64,000 bases of DNA, from positions 2,604,001-2,668,000 of the forward strand of contig NZ_CP132942.1 in the NCBI RefSeq assembly GCF_040359615.1, given 5' to 3'. The notes beneath the pieces were generated by a model. The model saw nothing but the letters and a program-made list of their open reading frames with translations. It was not told the DNA's origin and did not search any database. The position numbers and the translations under genes were made by a program. How positions within the stretch are numbered: position 1 is the stretch's first letter; every line of letters starts with the position of its first letter. Origin of the DNA: Tunturibacter psychrotolerans. Lineage in GTDB: Bacteria; Acidobacteriota; Terriglobia; Terriglobales; Acidobacteriaceae. Positions 43,883 to 52,723 of this stretch are shown piece by piece.

Positions 43883-44557
43883 TTAGTCTGCTTCTGCCAG
43901 CGAGAGCTTGTGCCGCACATCCGAGCCGCGAACCCAGAAGATCACGTCCTCTGCGATATTGGTGGCGTGGTCCGCTGCGCGCTCCAGGTTACGCGAGATG
44001 ATGATCGCATTCAGCGCCTGCCCGCTGACCACCGGGTGTTGCTGCATTACCTCAATCAGCTCGTTCTGAACGTCGCGATTCATGTCGTCGATCTCATCGT
44101 CCATCGCGAGTACAGACTCTGCCAGCTTGGCGTCGGCCTCCAGCAACGATTGAATCGCGCGCCGGATCATGACCCCAACCTTCTCGCCCATATCCGGAAT
44201 ATCGATTGGCAGAGAAATCTTCGGCGATTCATGCAGGAATTGGGTCCGCGAGGCAATGTTAGTAGCTTGATCCCCAATTCGTTCCAGATCCCCGTTGATC
44301 TTGATCACCGACAGGATGAAGCGGAGATCGATCGCCATCGGCTGTTCTTTGGCGAGCAGGTCGTATGCCATCTCATCAACGTCACGTTCCGCCGTATTGA
44401 TCGCCGCTTCAATCTCCTTCACGTGGTCGCAAAGACTCATATCCCCAGTCAGGTAAGCCTCCAACGACAAGGAAAGAGCCTGTTGCGAGAGTGCCGCCAT
44501 GGCGAGAAGCTTGTCTTTGAGAGCTGCAAGTTGCATTTGAAAGTTAATGCGCGGCAT
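43883..44557 (-). CDS. phoU: Phosphate-transport regulator PhoU
   Basis: PhoU links the Pst phosphate importer to the PhoR kinase and represses the Pho regulon when phosphate is ample. With the start at 44557 (MPRINFQMQLAALKDKL) it has 224 residues in two similar three-helix units. The metal-binding motifs are INGDLERIGDQATNIA in the first half and SRNLERAADHATNIAEDVIFWV in the second. The C-terminus DVRHKLSLAEAD is typical. It appears alone here; pst and pho genes are not in the window. Confidence 0.95.
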   Translation of the reverse strand: MPRINFQMQLAALKDKLLAMAALSQQALSLSLEAYLTGDMSLCDHVKEIEAAINTAERDVDEMAYDLLAKEQPMAIDLRFILSVIKINGDLERIGDQATNIASRTQFLHESPKISLPIDIPDMGEKVGVMIRRAIQSLLEADAKLAESVLAMDDEIDDMNRDVQNELIEVMQQHPVVSGQALNAIIISRNLERAADHATNIAEDVIFWVRGSDVRHKLSLAEAD

Positions 44558-44670
44558 CGGCGAATCCTTCTTTACACTTCGTTCCACTATTGTGACGGAA
44601 ATAAAGAGAAGAAACCATAAATATCGCTTCCTCGAGTTGCGGGAATGTACACAATTCGGGCCACGTGCGG

Positions 44671-47600
44671 CTACTTGTAGAGCAAGTACGCTTCGCGTTG
44701 GCGCTCAAAGACGGTTAAGTCCTTCTCCCATCCAGCCGCGATCTTACGTGGATCGTCCATGTTTGTCAGCGCCTGCATCGTATCCACGTTCGTAACCAGA
44801 TATGCGGCTTTGGCCAATTGAAACTCAGGATAAAGATGGTGGAGCGCGCTGATCAGTTCGATTCCCATCTCGGGAGAATTGAATGCGCCTCGGTCGGTCA
44901 CTGTGAACGCAACTCCAGGGATCGTCTTCCCATGAGAAGGGTAGTGGTTCACATCCTCCGCAACCGCAAAATTCGTCGGCGCAAAGCTCACGCCGGGAAC
45001 TTTGCGCGCAGTAAGGTATGCAGCTAGCTCCGGCGCATTAATGTAGGGTGCTCCAATATGCTCGTACGGCTTGTCTGTTCCGCGACCGACAGAGATATTA
45101 GTCATTTCAGTCAGGCCCACCGCAGGGTAAAGAGTGGCGGCGGCCGGGGTCCGAAGATTCGGGCTTGGATTTGTCCACTTCAACCCCGTCTCATCAAAAT
45201 ATTGCCCTCGAGACCAGTTTTGCATCGGCACGACGGTAAGTTGGGCATGAATCGGGACCAAAATATTGCTCGAAGTTGCACTGGGAATTCGCCGTTCGCT
45301 GTTGAAGTAGAGGGCCAGCTCTCCGAGAGTCATTCCATTGCGAACGGGCATCGGCATGTAGTTGTTATAAGACTCCGCTCCAGCGTCGGACACGGGCCCC
45401 TGCACAGCTATACCACCGTTAGGATTCGGCCGATCGAGCAAGATAATCTCGATATGCGTCTGTGTCGCGGCTTCGAGAAAGTATCCAACGAGTGCCTCAT
45501 AGGTGTAGAACCGAACTCCGACATCTTGCAGGTCGATCACCACAGCATCGAGATCCTTCAGGGACTCTATGCTCGGATGGCGCTGTTCAGGCTTTGCGCC
45601 ATAGAGGCTCCGGATAGGAAGATTCGTAGCAGGGTCTACATCGTTACCGATCTTGACTGTATCTTTTGTCCCCAAAAGGCCGTGTTCCGGAGAGAACAGC
45701 GTCTTCAATTCAACTCCAGGAAGACTATGCTGCAGGACGTCGATAGTTCTTCGGCCCTCGCGATCAAGGCCCGTTTGGTTCGTCAGCAGGCCCAGCCGCA
45801 AGTGATTATCATGGCGTTTTGCAGCCTGCGCAAGCACGTCGAAGTGAGTGGCTTCAAGCACATCGATTCCGGTAAGGACGTTACCACCAGAGACGGCGGC
45901 TTCAGAATTGCAGACGCTGTCCGCCGGACACTTTTGATAAAGATGAAGCGCAATGGCTGCAGCCGAAGCAACTTGTCCCCGCAGGGGCGAGATAGGAGCT
46001 GCTCCGCGGGGATGAATCGCATTCGACAAAATAACGACGAAGCTGTCGCTCCTGGAATCCATCCATAAGGAAGTGCCGGTAAATCCCGTATGCCCAAAGC
46101 TTCCAATTGGAAAGACCTCACCGCGGGGGCGCGAAAACGCAGAATTAATATCCCACCCGAATCCCCGTGCTGCCACTCCGGTCGTCGTCTTACCATCTGC
46201 AGTAAAGATCGTCGCCCCTGAAACCGCGCTGGTAGGTTGCTCCGGCTCCGTCATCAACTTCAGCGTCGCCTGCTCCAACGGAAAACTGCTTTGCCTTCCC
46301 GCCAGCCGATCGAGAAGGGCCTGAGCAAACAACGCAATATCTCCCGCCGTGGAAAACACTCCCGCATGTCCGGCGACCCCACCCATTCGTCGCGTAGTCG
46401 GGTCATGAACTGTTCCACGAAGCATTCTGTCGTAGTCCGGATTCGTGAGTGCCGATCCCTCATTGTCGTATGCGGTTGGCGCGATATTGGGAATCCAAAC
46501 ACCAGGAACCCACCCACCTCGACTCCCCGGAGAGCCATCAAACGTGCAGGAGACATTCGTCGCGACCGGCAACGGAGAGGGAACAGACACGGCTGATCCG
46601 TGAACATCCTTGACCCCGCACGCGCTCAGAAACGGCAGATAACGAGTGTGTGTCATCCCCAATGGATTGAATATCTTTTCCTGCGCATACTCGTTCAAAG
46701 CTTGTCCGCTGATCCTTTCCACCAGCACGCCAAGCGTAATGTAGTTGATATCCGAATATTTGAAATGCGTACCAGGTTGCGTCTCCAACGTGGCATTCAT
46801 TGCCCGCCGTACACCCTCCGCTTTATCAGGAGCGGCAAGTCCCCAGGGGTCCTTTAGGTCGATATCCTCCGGCAAACCTGAGTAGTGTGTCAGCAACTCC
46901 CGAATCGTAACCGCCTGCTTCCCGTTCACCGCGAATTCCGGCAGATACTTCGCCACCGCATCGTCGAACTGAAGCTTATGCGCCTCATAAAGCTGCATCA
47001 CCGCCGTAGCCGTAACCAGACACTTCGTCAGCGAAGCCATATCGAAGACGGTATCGGTTGTCATCGGTTCCACCGCAGGTTCCAGCGCACGATTCCCGTA
47101 CGCCTTTTCAAAGATCGTCTTTCCATCGTGGCCCACAAGCACCACCGCACCCGGTATCTTCTTCGCGCTTATCGCCTCATCGAACAGCGTAGAAACAGCG
47201 CTGAAATCGTAGTTCTCATGAGAGGCCGCTTGAGTCTCCGCAGCAATGTCGCGTGATGAGAGAAAAAAAGGAGCAGCGAACAACAAAAGAGCGACCTTCG
47301 CAGCAGTCTTTTGTGGCAACTTATCAGCTCGATTCCCACGGAACAAAAGACTGCCGAGGGACCCCACCACAAACGTAACGATCGAGCCGATCAGGACGTA
47401 CCAGGTGAACGCAATATGTGGAATCGTGATCGGTCCAACCTTGATCACACCAGGAGAGAGCCAAAGCAAAAGGTTCAGCCCAAATCCACAGATCATTCCA
47501 AGAATCGCCCCCGTCTGCGTAGCGTAGCGGGTCAGCGTTCCGAGCAGAAATACGCCGAGCAAAGCACCATAGGCCACCGAAGCAATTGACAACCCCACCT

Positions 47601-48828
47601 CCACCACGTGGCCCTTACCCCCGGCGAATACGCTATATACAGCTACTCCAAACAGCACCAGCGCCCACACCACCGTGCTCGACCGCGAGATCAACATGCG
47701 CTCCCTGTCATCTGCCTCCGGCCTCCAGTGCATATAAAAATCCACCACAGTCGTCGACGAGAGGGAATTCAAAGCCGCGCTCAAATTCGACATCGCCGCA
47801 GCGAGAATGGCAGCCACCAGCAGCCCGGCAATCCCGATCGGCATCTCTCGCACAATAAACGTTGGGAAGATTCGATCCGCCGAAGCGAAGACCGCCGGAT
47901 GTAGTCCGTAGAAAACATAAAGCCCGACGCCGATCAGCAGAAAAAGCGTGAACTGAAGAAAGATTACGGCCCCGCTCGAAAGCAACGCTAGTCTCGACTC
48001 ACGCAGGTTCCGCGCGGCCAGCATTCGCTGGACCATTAGCTGGTCCGTCCCATGCGAGGCCATCGTCAGGAACGTTCCCCCCAGCACTCCCGACCAAAAG
48101 GTGTAGCTCTGTGTCAAGTTCAGCGCGAAATGGAACAGCCGAAACTTTCCCGCGGCCGCTGCGACTTCGTGAATATGCGACCACCCCCCGGGCACATGTG
48201 TCCCCAGAGTAAAAATCGCAACCATCGTACCGCCGATATAAATTGCCATCTGAACCACATCAGTCCAGATCACCGCCGCCATTCCGCCTTCAAACGTATA
48301 GAGCAGCGTAAGAGCCGAAATGATCCCGATAGACAGCACATCGCGCGTCCCGATCGCGATCCCCACCACGATGCTCACCGCGAACACCCGCACCCCTTCC
48401 GCCGCCGCCCGGGTCAACAGGAACAATCCTGCCGTCACCTTGTGCAATGTATGTCCGAAGCGCTGATCGATCAACTGATACGCCGTTAGCATCCGTCCCT
48501 CAAAGTATTTCGGCAGAAAGATGAGTGCCACTACCACGCGGCCCAGCATATAGCCGATCACGATCTGCAGGAACCCAAAGTCTCCAGCAAACGCCACACC
48601 GGGAATGCTGATGATCGTGAGCGTGCTGGTCTCCGCCGAAACGATAGACAGCGCAATCGCCCACCACGGAATTGTTTGATCCGCGAGAAAGTAGCTTCGG
48701 AGTGATCTCGCGTTCGGATCTTTGCCACTCCGAAAGCGCAGACCAAACAGCGTGATTCCGACCAGGTAGACGACGATCAGTGCAAGATCGAAGGGGTGAA
48801 GGCGCGTTGGAACTGCGGCAGCATACAT
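44671..48828 (-). CDS. Symporter / AmiE-like serine hydrolase / NamZ muramidase three-domain fusion
   Basis: A 1385-residue protein with three complete modules. Residues ~10-500 are a sodium/solute symporter with about 13 membrane helices (FLADQTIPWWAIALSIVSAETST; MASHGTDQLMVQRMLAARN). A further hydrophobic segment (~510-525) leads out of the membrane. Residues ~540-965 form a class-C-beta-lactamase-like hydrolase with Ser599 and Lys602 in MASLTKC, Tyr691 in YSDINY and His913 in GHTGFTGTS, as in the amidase AmiE/YbbE. Residues ~985-1385 are a DUF1343/NamZ domain: LTNQTGLDREGRRTIDVL, LFSPEHG, DLQDVGVRFYTY and LDRPNPNGG. NamZ releases terminal MurNAc from peptidoglycan, so the protein probably degrades wall fragments outside and imports the product. 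The reading frame is continuous. It follows GH20 and Hsp70-like genes on the same strand. Confidence 0.93.
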   Translation of the reverse strand: MYAAAVPTRLHPFDLALIVVYLVGITLFGLRFRSGKDPNARSLRSYFLADQTIPWWAIALSIVSAETSTLTIISIPGVAFAGDFGFLQIVIGYMLGRVVVALIFLPKYFEGRMLTAYQLIDQRFGHTLHKVTAGLFLLTRAAAEGVRVFAVSIVVGIAIGTRDVLSIGIISALTLLYTFEGGMAAVIWTDVVQMAIYIGGTMVAIFTLGTHVPGGWSHIHEVAAAAGKFRLFHFALNLTQSYTFWSGVLGGTFLTMASHGTDQLMVQRMLAARNLRESRLALLSSGAVIFLQFTLFLLIGVGLYVFYGLHPAVFASADRIFPTFIVREMPIGIAGLLVAAILAAAMSNLSAALNSLSSTTVVDFYMHWRPEADDRERMLISRSSTVVWALVLFGVAVYSVFAGGKGHVVEVGLSIASVAYGALLGVFLLGTLTRYATQTGAILGMICGFGLNLLLWLSPGVIKVGPITIPHIAFTWYVLIGSIVTFVVGSLGSLLFRGNRADKLPQKTAAKVALLLFAAPFFLSSRDIAAETQAASHENYDFSAVSTLFDEAISAKKIPGAVVLVGHDGKTIFEKAYGNRALEPAVEPMTTDTVFDMASLTKCLVTATAVMQLYEAHKLQFDDAVAKYLPEFAVNGKQAVTIRELLTHYSGLPEDIDLKDPWGLAAPDKAEGVRRAMNATLETQPGTHFKYSDINYITLGVLVERISGQALNEYAQEKIFNPLGMTHTRYLPFLSACGVKDVHGSAVSVPSPLPVATNVSCTFDGSPGSRGGWVPGVWIPNIAPTAYDNEGSALTNPDYDRMLRGTVHDPTTRRMGGVAGHAGVFSTAGDIALFAQALLDRLAGRQSSFPLEQATLKLMTEPEQPTSAVSGATIFTADGKTTTGVAARGFGWDINSAFSRPRGEVFPIGSFGHTGFTGTSLWMDSRSDSFVVILSNAIHPRGAAPISPLRGQVASAAAIALHLYQKCPADSVCNSEAAVSGGNVLTGIDVLEATHFDVLAQAAKRHDNHLRLGLLTNQTGLDREGRRTIDVLQHSLPGVELKTLFSPEHGLLGTKDTVKIGNDVDPATNLPIRSLYGAKPEQRHPSIESLKDLDAVVIDLQDVGVRFYTYEALVGYFLEAATQTHIEIILLDRPNPNGGIAVQGPVSDAGAESYNNYMPMPVRNGMTLGELALYFNSERRIPSATSSNILVPIHAQLTVVPMQNWSRGQYFDETGLKWTNPSPNLRTPAAATLYPAVGLTEMTNISVGRGTDKPYEHIGAPYINAPELAAYLTARKVPGVSFAPTNFAVAEDVNHYPSHGKTIPGVAFTVTDRGAFNSPEMGIELISALHHLYPEFQLAKAAYLVTNVDTMQALTNMDDPRKIAAGWEKDLTVFERQREAYLLYK

Positions 48829-48899
48829 TCGTGCCAGTGTATAGCGACAGCGTCCCTACACGCAGCAGACGCGAGCTATCATCCAATTCCGTAACATCG

Positions 48900-50243
48900 T
48901 TAGTATCCCCCTACGCCGGCCTCTTCGGCTCGCAGAGCAAGCCCTCGCGCAACTGACGTAAATTCATTGCCAGTGCGAACTCGCGACGAGGTAAATCTTG
49001 ACTCGAAGATGCGTCGAACTGCCGGTACGAAGCTAGTCCCTCCAGTCAGGAATACGCGGTCCACCTCTCGTGTAGAGATGTTGCTGGTAGCGAGCAGAGT
49101 GTCCACGCATCTCTCGATCGATTGCAGGTCTTCGGCGATCCAGCCTTCAAACTCCGTGCGCTCAACGGTCGCAACAAGATCCATGCTGCCGTCGCGGAAA
49201 CGGAACTTGGCCGTTTCATGATTCGACAGGTCCACTTTCAAACGCTGCACAGCCTGGTGTAGCTGATATCCAAGATCCTCTTCGATCAAGTTAATAAGTG
49301 CTTCGATCTTCTCCGGCTCCTGCGCCCGTGCTCGAGCGCTCTTCAGTATCTCAGCCACATTCCGTGTCTTTAGAAAAGAAAGATAGTGCCAGCGTTCGAG
49401 ATTGGCGTAAATCCAGGCCGGAGCCGCCGGGATAATGCTTGCCGGACGGTCTGGTGCCTGCGCGTAAGAACGTTCGAAACTGTCCGAGCCCAGCGCCGGA
49501 GAGACCAGCTTGCGGACGATCCTTGCATCGAAGCTATCGCCCGCAAGCCCCAATCCGCTGTTGCCCAAAAGATCCTTTGCCGTCCGTCCGCGCGCGCGGA
49601 CACCAGGACCGACATGCAGCAGCGAAAAGTCGCTGGTACCCCCACCGAAGTCCCCAATCAGGATCAATTCGTCGTGATCGAGGGTTGACTCGTACGCATA
49701 AGCCGCGGCAATTGGCTCCATCTCGAATTCGACCGACTCGAAACCTGCATGAAGAAACGCCTGCCGCAACCGCTGCACTGCGAAGTCATCGTCCTCAACG
49801 CTGTCGGCTCCCACAAATCGAACCGGACGCCCCACCGTAGCCTGTCGAACAGGATGCCCAAACTGCCGTTCTGCAGACAACCGCAGATCGCTAAGGATGC
49901 GCGAGATCAAATCCTCAATCGTGTACCGTCGTCCAAACACCTCTGTGCCAGTCAGTGTCCTGCTGGTGAGGTAAGACTTCAATGACTGAATCAGACGACC
50001 TTTGTGTTCGGCATGAAGATAATGCTCGATCGCTTGTGGTCCCGTGAATCCCTTAATCTGCGTGCGACCCGAATGCTTATGCTGTTCCAGGTAAAGCACA
50101 GAACGAAACGACTCCGTGGCTGCTGCCGCAGTAGGGAAGGAGGCCAGCTCAACCATCCCGTCTCCGCGAGCAGAAGCGATTGAGCTGTTCGTAGTGCCGA
50201 AATCAATTCCGAGTGCGTGGCCGATGGAGTGCGTCGAAAGCAT
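48900..50243 (-). CDS. Hsp70-family protein (YegD-like)
   Basis: A 447-residue actin/Hsp70-fold ATPase of the YegD type, shorter than DnaK and without the DnaK substrate-binding lid. The phosphate-1 motif is LGIDFGTTNSS, phosphate-2 is LIGDFGGGTSDFS, and the adenosine motif is DRVFLTGGTSFVPAVRRI. EMEPIAAAYAYE matches the family connector. YegD-like proteins are presumed chaperones with unknown clients. It lies between the GH20 gene (57 bp) and the three-domain fusion (71 bp) on one strand, so it may assist production of the large membrane fusion; this is conjecture. Confidence 0.9.
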   Translation of the reverse strand: MLSTHSIGHALGIDFGTTNSSIASARGDGMVELASFPTAAAATESFRSVLYLEQHKHSGRTQIKGFTGPQAIEHYLHAEHKGRLIQSLKSYLTSRTLTGTEVFGRRYTIEDLISRILSDLRLSAERQFGHPVRQATVGRPVRFVGADSVEDDDFAVQRLRQAFLHAGFESVEFEMEPIAAAYAYESTLDHDELILIGDFGGGTSDFSLLHVGPGVRARGRTAKDLLGNSGLGLAGDSFDARIVRKLVSPALGSDSFERSYAQAPDRPASIIPAAPAWIYANLERWHYLSFLKTRNVAEILKSARARAQEPEKIEALINLIEEDLGYQLHQAVQRLKVDLSNHETAKFRFRDGSMDLVATVERTEFEGWIAEDLQSIERCVDTLLATSNISTREVDRVFLTGGTSFVPAVRRIFESRFTSSRVRTGNEFTSVARGLALRAEEAGVGGY

Positions 50244-50300
50244 GGTCTTCTAGATTGCCAGATATTCCGACCTAAGCGCTACTCGCTCTCCGGTACGAAC

Positions 50301-52469
50301 TTACTTCGGAGCGGGAGCCGGAGCCGGCGGCGGTATGCCCAGATCGGCTGCCGGCGGAAGCGTATGGGTATCGGACCACTGACGCTGCGCGCTGCGAAGT
50401 CTGTCGCTACGGGCCTCCCATATCCCCATCGTGTAATCGTAGTGTTCGAGCACTGGCCGCAGCCCATACGCACGGTTGGAGCGGTACCACGCCTGCTCGT
50501 ACAGATCACGCAGCAGGGAATAAGCGTCGATGTAATCCTGAATTCGTCCATTCGCCCCATTTATGTCCGAAAGCTCACGGCCTACATTCATGCGCTGTTT
50601 CTTGTCCGTCGTGTTCTGCATCGCGTAGGCGCGTTGATAACCCTCCGCAATCTCCTCGGCCAGCTGAAACTTCAGCCCGATCAGATCCATCCTCCGCGCT
50701 CCCAACTCCAGTGCGTCGATCGCTGCAGTCTCACGCAGCGTCGTAGGCGCACTCGGATAAGAGTCCGCCGGATCATAAGCCTTAGGCTCCGTCGAAACTG
50801 GTGCTGGCGCCGGCGCAGCAGCCCTCGCCTGCGCGATCAAAGTCAGCGCTCGCTCCGCATGCAGCCGCAACTCATGTGCATACGGAAGCACCTGCGCCCC
50901 AATCCTCAACCCATCCTTCGACATCGGGTCCAGCCAGAAGATGCTGTTCGTTCCATCGCCTTCCTTCGCCTGATCTTTCAGCACCGAATGAGCCAGCATC
51001 ATCTCCTTCTGCGCTTCATTTAGATCGCCCGTCGCGTCACCATGAAACACCTGCGCATAAGAATCCTGGAAGTTCGGAATCGACGACTCCCCCTTCTGCC
51101 AGGCCGCCGCAGCACCAAACAGAATTCCATACCAATCCTGGTTGAAGAGCCCTTCGCCGTCATCGTTCCATATCGTGTTCAGCTGTCCCGTCGACCCCAG
51201 CCGCTGCCCATCCGCAGTAAAGCGTTGAATATTGGAAAGCGCATAGTTATTGTTCGGATAGACCCTGCGGAAGTTGTTGACGCTCGGTGCCACCCAGGTC
51301 TCCATTCCCGCGTTTGTAAACGGTGTTAAAAAGCGGTCATACCCGCGAGGCTCCGGGTTATAGACCCACGCAATGGCGATCGTGGAATCTTTAAACGATT
51401 GGGGCAGACCCTTCAGCAGATCCGGTGAATCCTGAGCGATATCTCCCCAGAAAAGGAACCGGCGATTGAGCGGCTTCAACTCCGCGACAATCTTCTGCAG
51501 AAAATCCAGATAGACCGCCCCCAGCCCGCGAGCATCCACATCTTCCTTGGTCTGCCCCAAACCCAGATCGACCGTCTCGTCTGCTCCAATATGCAGAAAT
51601 GGTCCTGGATAGAGTGCCGCAAGCTCAGTAAACATCTGTTTGATCAGCGCAATCGACCCCGGCTGTGCCGGCGCCAGCACAGCCCCATGTGGAGTCTCCG
51701 CCAGCGGCTGATACTGCTCCCACGTCAAATTGTGGTGGAGGTGACCAAACGCCTCCTGCTCAGGCACCACATCAATATGGTAGAGCCGCGCATATGCAAC
51801 CAGCTCTCTGGCCTCATCAGCCGTAACGCCCCCCCCTGGCGGCGCCATCAAAGGGTTCGACGCATACTGCTGCGTATGTTCGAAGTAAGGAGAATATTGA
51901 TTGACCTTATAAGCAGCCAGCGTCCGAATCAGATGCTTCTGAAACTCCAGCGTAGTCACCGGTCCTCGCGACAGGTCATCATCGAGCCCGCGGTACTTCA
52001 TCGCCGGCCAGTCCCTGATATTTGCCCCATGGAGCACCGCCCGAGCGCCGTCCCCTTCAATCAGCTGCTTGACGGTTTGCGCTCCGTAGAACACTCCGGC
52101 AGCCGTATCCCCAATGACCGTCAGTCCGTCCCCACTCGCGGCGATCACATAGCCTTCCGCCTTCATCTCATCGGTAAACCGAGCCTCCGGGTGTCCAGCG
52201 AGTCGCGTCAGTTGGATCTGAATCCCAGTTGCCGAAGCAGCTTGAATACCCCGCGTCTGTAGCGTCATCGCCAGATCGTCGGCGGCAAACTGATCTTCGG
52301 CAGCGCAAGGGGCTGCACAGACGATGCGAACGCCATGCGGCAACGGCTGGTCGGTCGTCGCACGAATCTCGCGCGGGATCGGAATCAACTTAGTAGAGGG
52401 TTGTGCCGAAGCAGAGGAGACAAGCACACCAAAGCCAACCAGCAGGGTTCCGAAGCGAAAAAAATACAT
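50301..52469 (-). CDS. Secreted beta-N-acetylhexosaminidase, glycoside hydrolase family 20
   Basis: Removes terminal beta-linked GlcNAc (or GalNAc) by substrate-assisted catalysis. The 722-residue enzyme has a signal peptide (1-22, ends SASAQ) and a GH20b-like N-terminal domain (25-145, with GYVIAASGDGLTVIG and GVFYGAQTVKQL). The catalytic barrel has Asp297/Glu298 in HIGADETVDLG, and a long helical C-terminal region follows, ending in a Pro/Ala tail. It is first in a probable operon ahead of the NamZ-containing fusion. GlcNAc removal by this enzyme and MurNAc removal by NamZ could alternate on glycan chains. Chitin is an alternative substrate. Confidence 0.9.
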   Translation of the reverse strand: MYFFRFGTLLVGFGVLVSSASAQPSTKLIPIPREIRATTDQPLPHGVRIVCAAPCAAEDQFAADDLAMTLQTRGIQAASATGIQIQLTRLAGHPEARFTDEMKAEGYVIAASGDGLTVIGDTAAGVFYGAQTVKQLIEGDGARAVLHGANIRDWPAMKYRGLDDDLSRGPVTTLEFQKHLIRTLAAYKVNQYSPYFEHTQQYASNPLMAPPGGGVTADEARELVAYARLYHIDVVPEQEAFGHLHHNLTWEQYQPLAETPHGAVLAPAQPGSIALIKQMFTELAALYPGPFLHIGADETVDLGLGQTKEDVDARGLGAVYLDFLQKIVAELKPLNRRFLFWGDIAQDSPDLLKGLPQSFKDSTIAIAWVYNPEPRGYDRFLTPFTNAGMETWVAPSVNNFRRVYPNNNYALSNIQRFTADGQRLGSTGQLNTIWNDDGEGLFNQDWYGILFGAAAAWQKGESSIPNFQDSYAQVFHGDATGDLNEAQKEMMLAHSVLKDQAKEGDGTNSIFWLDPMSKDGLRIGAQVLPYAHELRLHAERALTLIAQARAAAPAPAPVSTEPKAYDPADSYPSAPTTLRETAAIDALELGARRMDLIGLKFQLAEEIAEGYQRAYAMQNTTDKKQRMNVGRELSDINGANGRIQDYIDAYSLLRDLYEQAWYRSNRAYGLRPVLEHYDYTMGIWEARSDRLRSAQRQWSDTHTLPPAADLGIPPPAPAPAPK

Positions 52470-52723
52470 GAGGACAAAGGTAAATTAGTTCTGCGACCTT
52501 TGCAGTCACCTATTCAGTTCCCGCCAAAATCTCAAAAAATGTCAGCCTTTCGTAAAATTTCCACAGAGCAACGTATTTTCTCCATGAATACAGCACAAAT
52601 TATTCCTCTGTTCACACGACTTTGTGAGCATGGTTCAAAGAGCAAAGGAAGAAAGTTGGAGAGGCCAGAAGGCCTTCCCGCTCTCTTGTTGTCCTTGTGC
52701 CTTTCATCTTTCTGCGAGGTTCC

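Noticed and set aside
45058..46068. 336-codon plus-strand frame
   Set aside because: It is antisense to the NamZ part of the three-domain fusion, which is well supported by motifs.
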